DNA of 12,529 nucleotides, from the NCBI GenBank assembly GCA_039975755.1, contig JBDWGM010000026.1, positions 1 to 12,529 on the forward strand, read 5' to 3'. Origin of the DNA: JABSSA01 sp039975755. GTDB lineage: Bacteria; Pseudomonadota; Alphaproteobacteria; Rhodobacterales; Rhodobacteraceae. This document shows, piece by piece, positions 12,094 to 12,529 of the stretch. Numbering within the stretch: the first letter of the stretch is position 1; every line of letters starts with the position of its first letter. Position numbers and translations under genes: made by a program. The notes beneath the pieces are model-generated. The model was given only the letters and a program-made list of their open reading frames with translations, ran no database searches and was not told the DNA's origin.

Positions 12094-12529
12094 GCGTTGA
12101 TCTTTCGTTCAAGAATGGCTTGGACATGGGGCAGGGCCTCCCAGTGGGGCATGTGACCAGCATCGGGGAAATGGTGCACGCTGATGAGGGGCGAGACATC
12201 CAAAGCCTCGGACCAATCCACAATCTGGTCGCGCTGTCCCAGCAACAAGGATACTGGCATGTCGTTTGCGATCTGTTCGAGGTCGCCGCGCAGGTCCACG
12301 TTTTGCCCGCTTGCCCCGGCAAGGGCGTGTGCAATTTCTGTCAGTCGTCCCTTGGAGAGGGTCGCAAAGATCGCCGCGTGCGCGGCGTCCGACAACCCGT
12401 TTGACCCGTGGGTCAGGCTGGTCAGCGCGCGCGCAACCGAAGCCACGTCACGTGGTTCGGCCAAGGCATCAAGGAACCGCGTGTTGATCGTGCGGCCCAG
12501 TCCCGCAGGGGCGATTAAGGTCAATGATG
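12090..12529 (-). CDS. AcoC-like alpha/beta hydrolase, C-terminal part (5' truncated by window edge)
   Basis: The frame is open through the right edge, so the start is outside; the TTG at 12524 is an internal Leu codon (SLTLIAPAGLG). The visible 145 or so residues are the second half of an alpha/beta hydrolase: LTLIAPAGLG, the acid strand PVSLLLGQRDQIV and the final FPDAGHMPHWE with the catalytic His. LIAPAGLG, QDQI-like and DAGHMP stretches closely recall the hydrolase domain of AcoC, the E2 component of acetoin dehydrogenase, which has a lipoyl domain in front. Whether a lipoyl domain is present here cannot be seen. It is the most upstream visible gene of the operon; E1 alpha/beta genes would be expected further right. 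Confidence 0.75.
   Translation of the reverse strand, partial: SLTLIAPAGLGRTINTRFLDALAEPRDVASVARALTSLTHGSNGLSDAAHAAIFATLSKGRLTEIAHALAGASGQNVDLRGDLEQIANDMPVSLLLGQRDQIVDWSEALDVSPLISVHHFPDAGHMPHWEALPHVQAILERKINA

Noticed and set aside
1..12529. Mobile element, prophage or CRISPR array
   Set aside because: No transposase, integrase, terminal inverted repeats with target duplications, or regularly spaced repeats were found. The Hint pair is a local tandem duplication and does not have insertion-sequence ends.

Overview
The window looks like chromosomal DNA of an alphaproteobacterium, most likely a marine Rhodobacteraceae (Roseobacter-type) strain. The base composition is moderate, Hint_2-type proteins of the kind common in that group are present, there is a FixL/FixJ-type two-component pair, and there is a dense sugar or polyol catabolic operon. 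The taxonomic call is inference; no rRNA or marker gene is present.

Left part (1-3140): after the 3' end of an unidentified gene (1-159), two tandem, same-strand genes (407-1513 and 1901-3013) encode near-identical 368/370-residue proteins. Each has an acidic, EF-hand-like N-terminal half and a C-terminal Hint (hedgehog/intein) self-processing domain. They arose by a tandem duplication of about 1.5 kb that also copied the upstream region, the terminator and the last few codons of the neighbouring convergent lectin-like gene, leaving a gene scar at 1612-1640. Divergence is uneven: the 5' halves differ a lot, while the Hint halves and the 3' noncoding DNA are nearly identical.

Middle (3112-7645): a secreted ricin-type beta-trefoil protein (minus) is divergent from a MarR-family regulator (plus), with TAGTTT repeats between them. 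A 400-bp convergent spacer holding three strong inverted repeats follows. Then, on the minus strand, come a membrane dCache-PAS histidine kinase (5333-7645) and its FixJ/NarL-type response regulator (4666-5322), which form an operon with a 10-nt gap.

Right part (7646-12529): a 400-bp spacer precedes a plus-strand ORF (8046-8633) that looks like a degenerate third Hint protein. The rest is a tight minus-strand operon read right to left: an AcoC-like alpha/beta hydrolase (probably the C-terminal part of a lipoyl E2 of an acetoin-dehydrogenase-like complex, cut by the window edge), an AhpD-like carboxymuconolactone-decarboxylase-family protein, an FGGY sugar kinase, and two short-chain dehydrogenases. 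Two ATGA overlaps and short gaps tie these together. Polyol oxidation, phosphorylation and thiamine/lipoate-dependent cleavage of a ketose form a plausible pathway, but the substrate is not readable from the sequence. No tRNA, rRNA, CRISPR array, transposase or integrase was seen.
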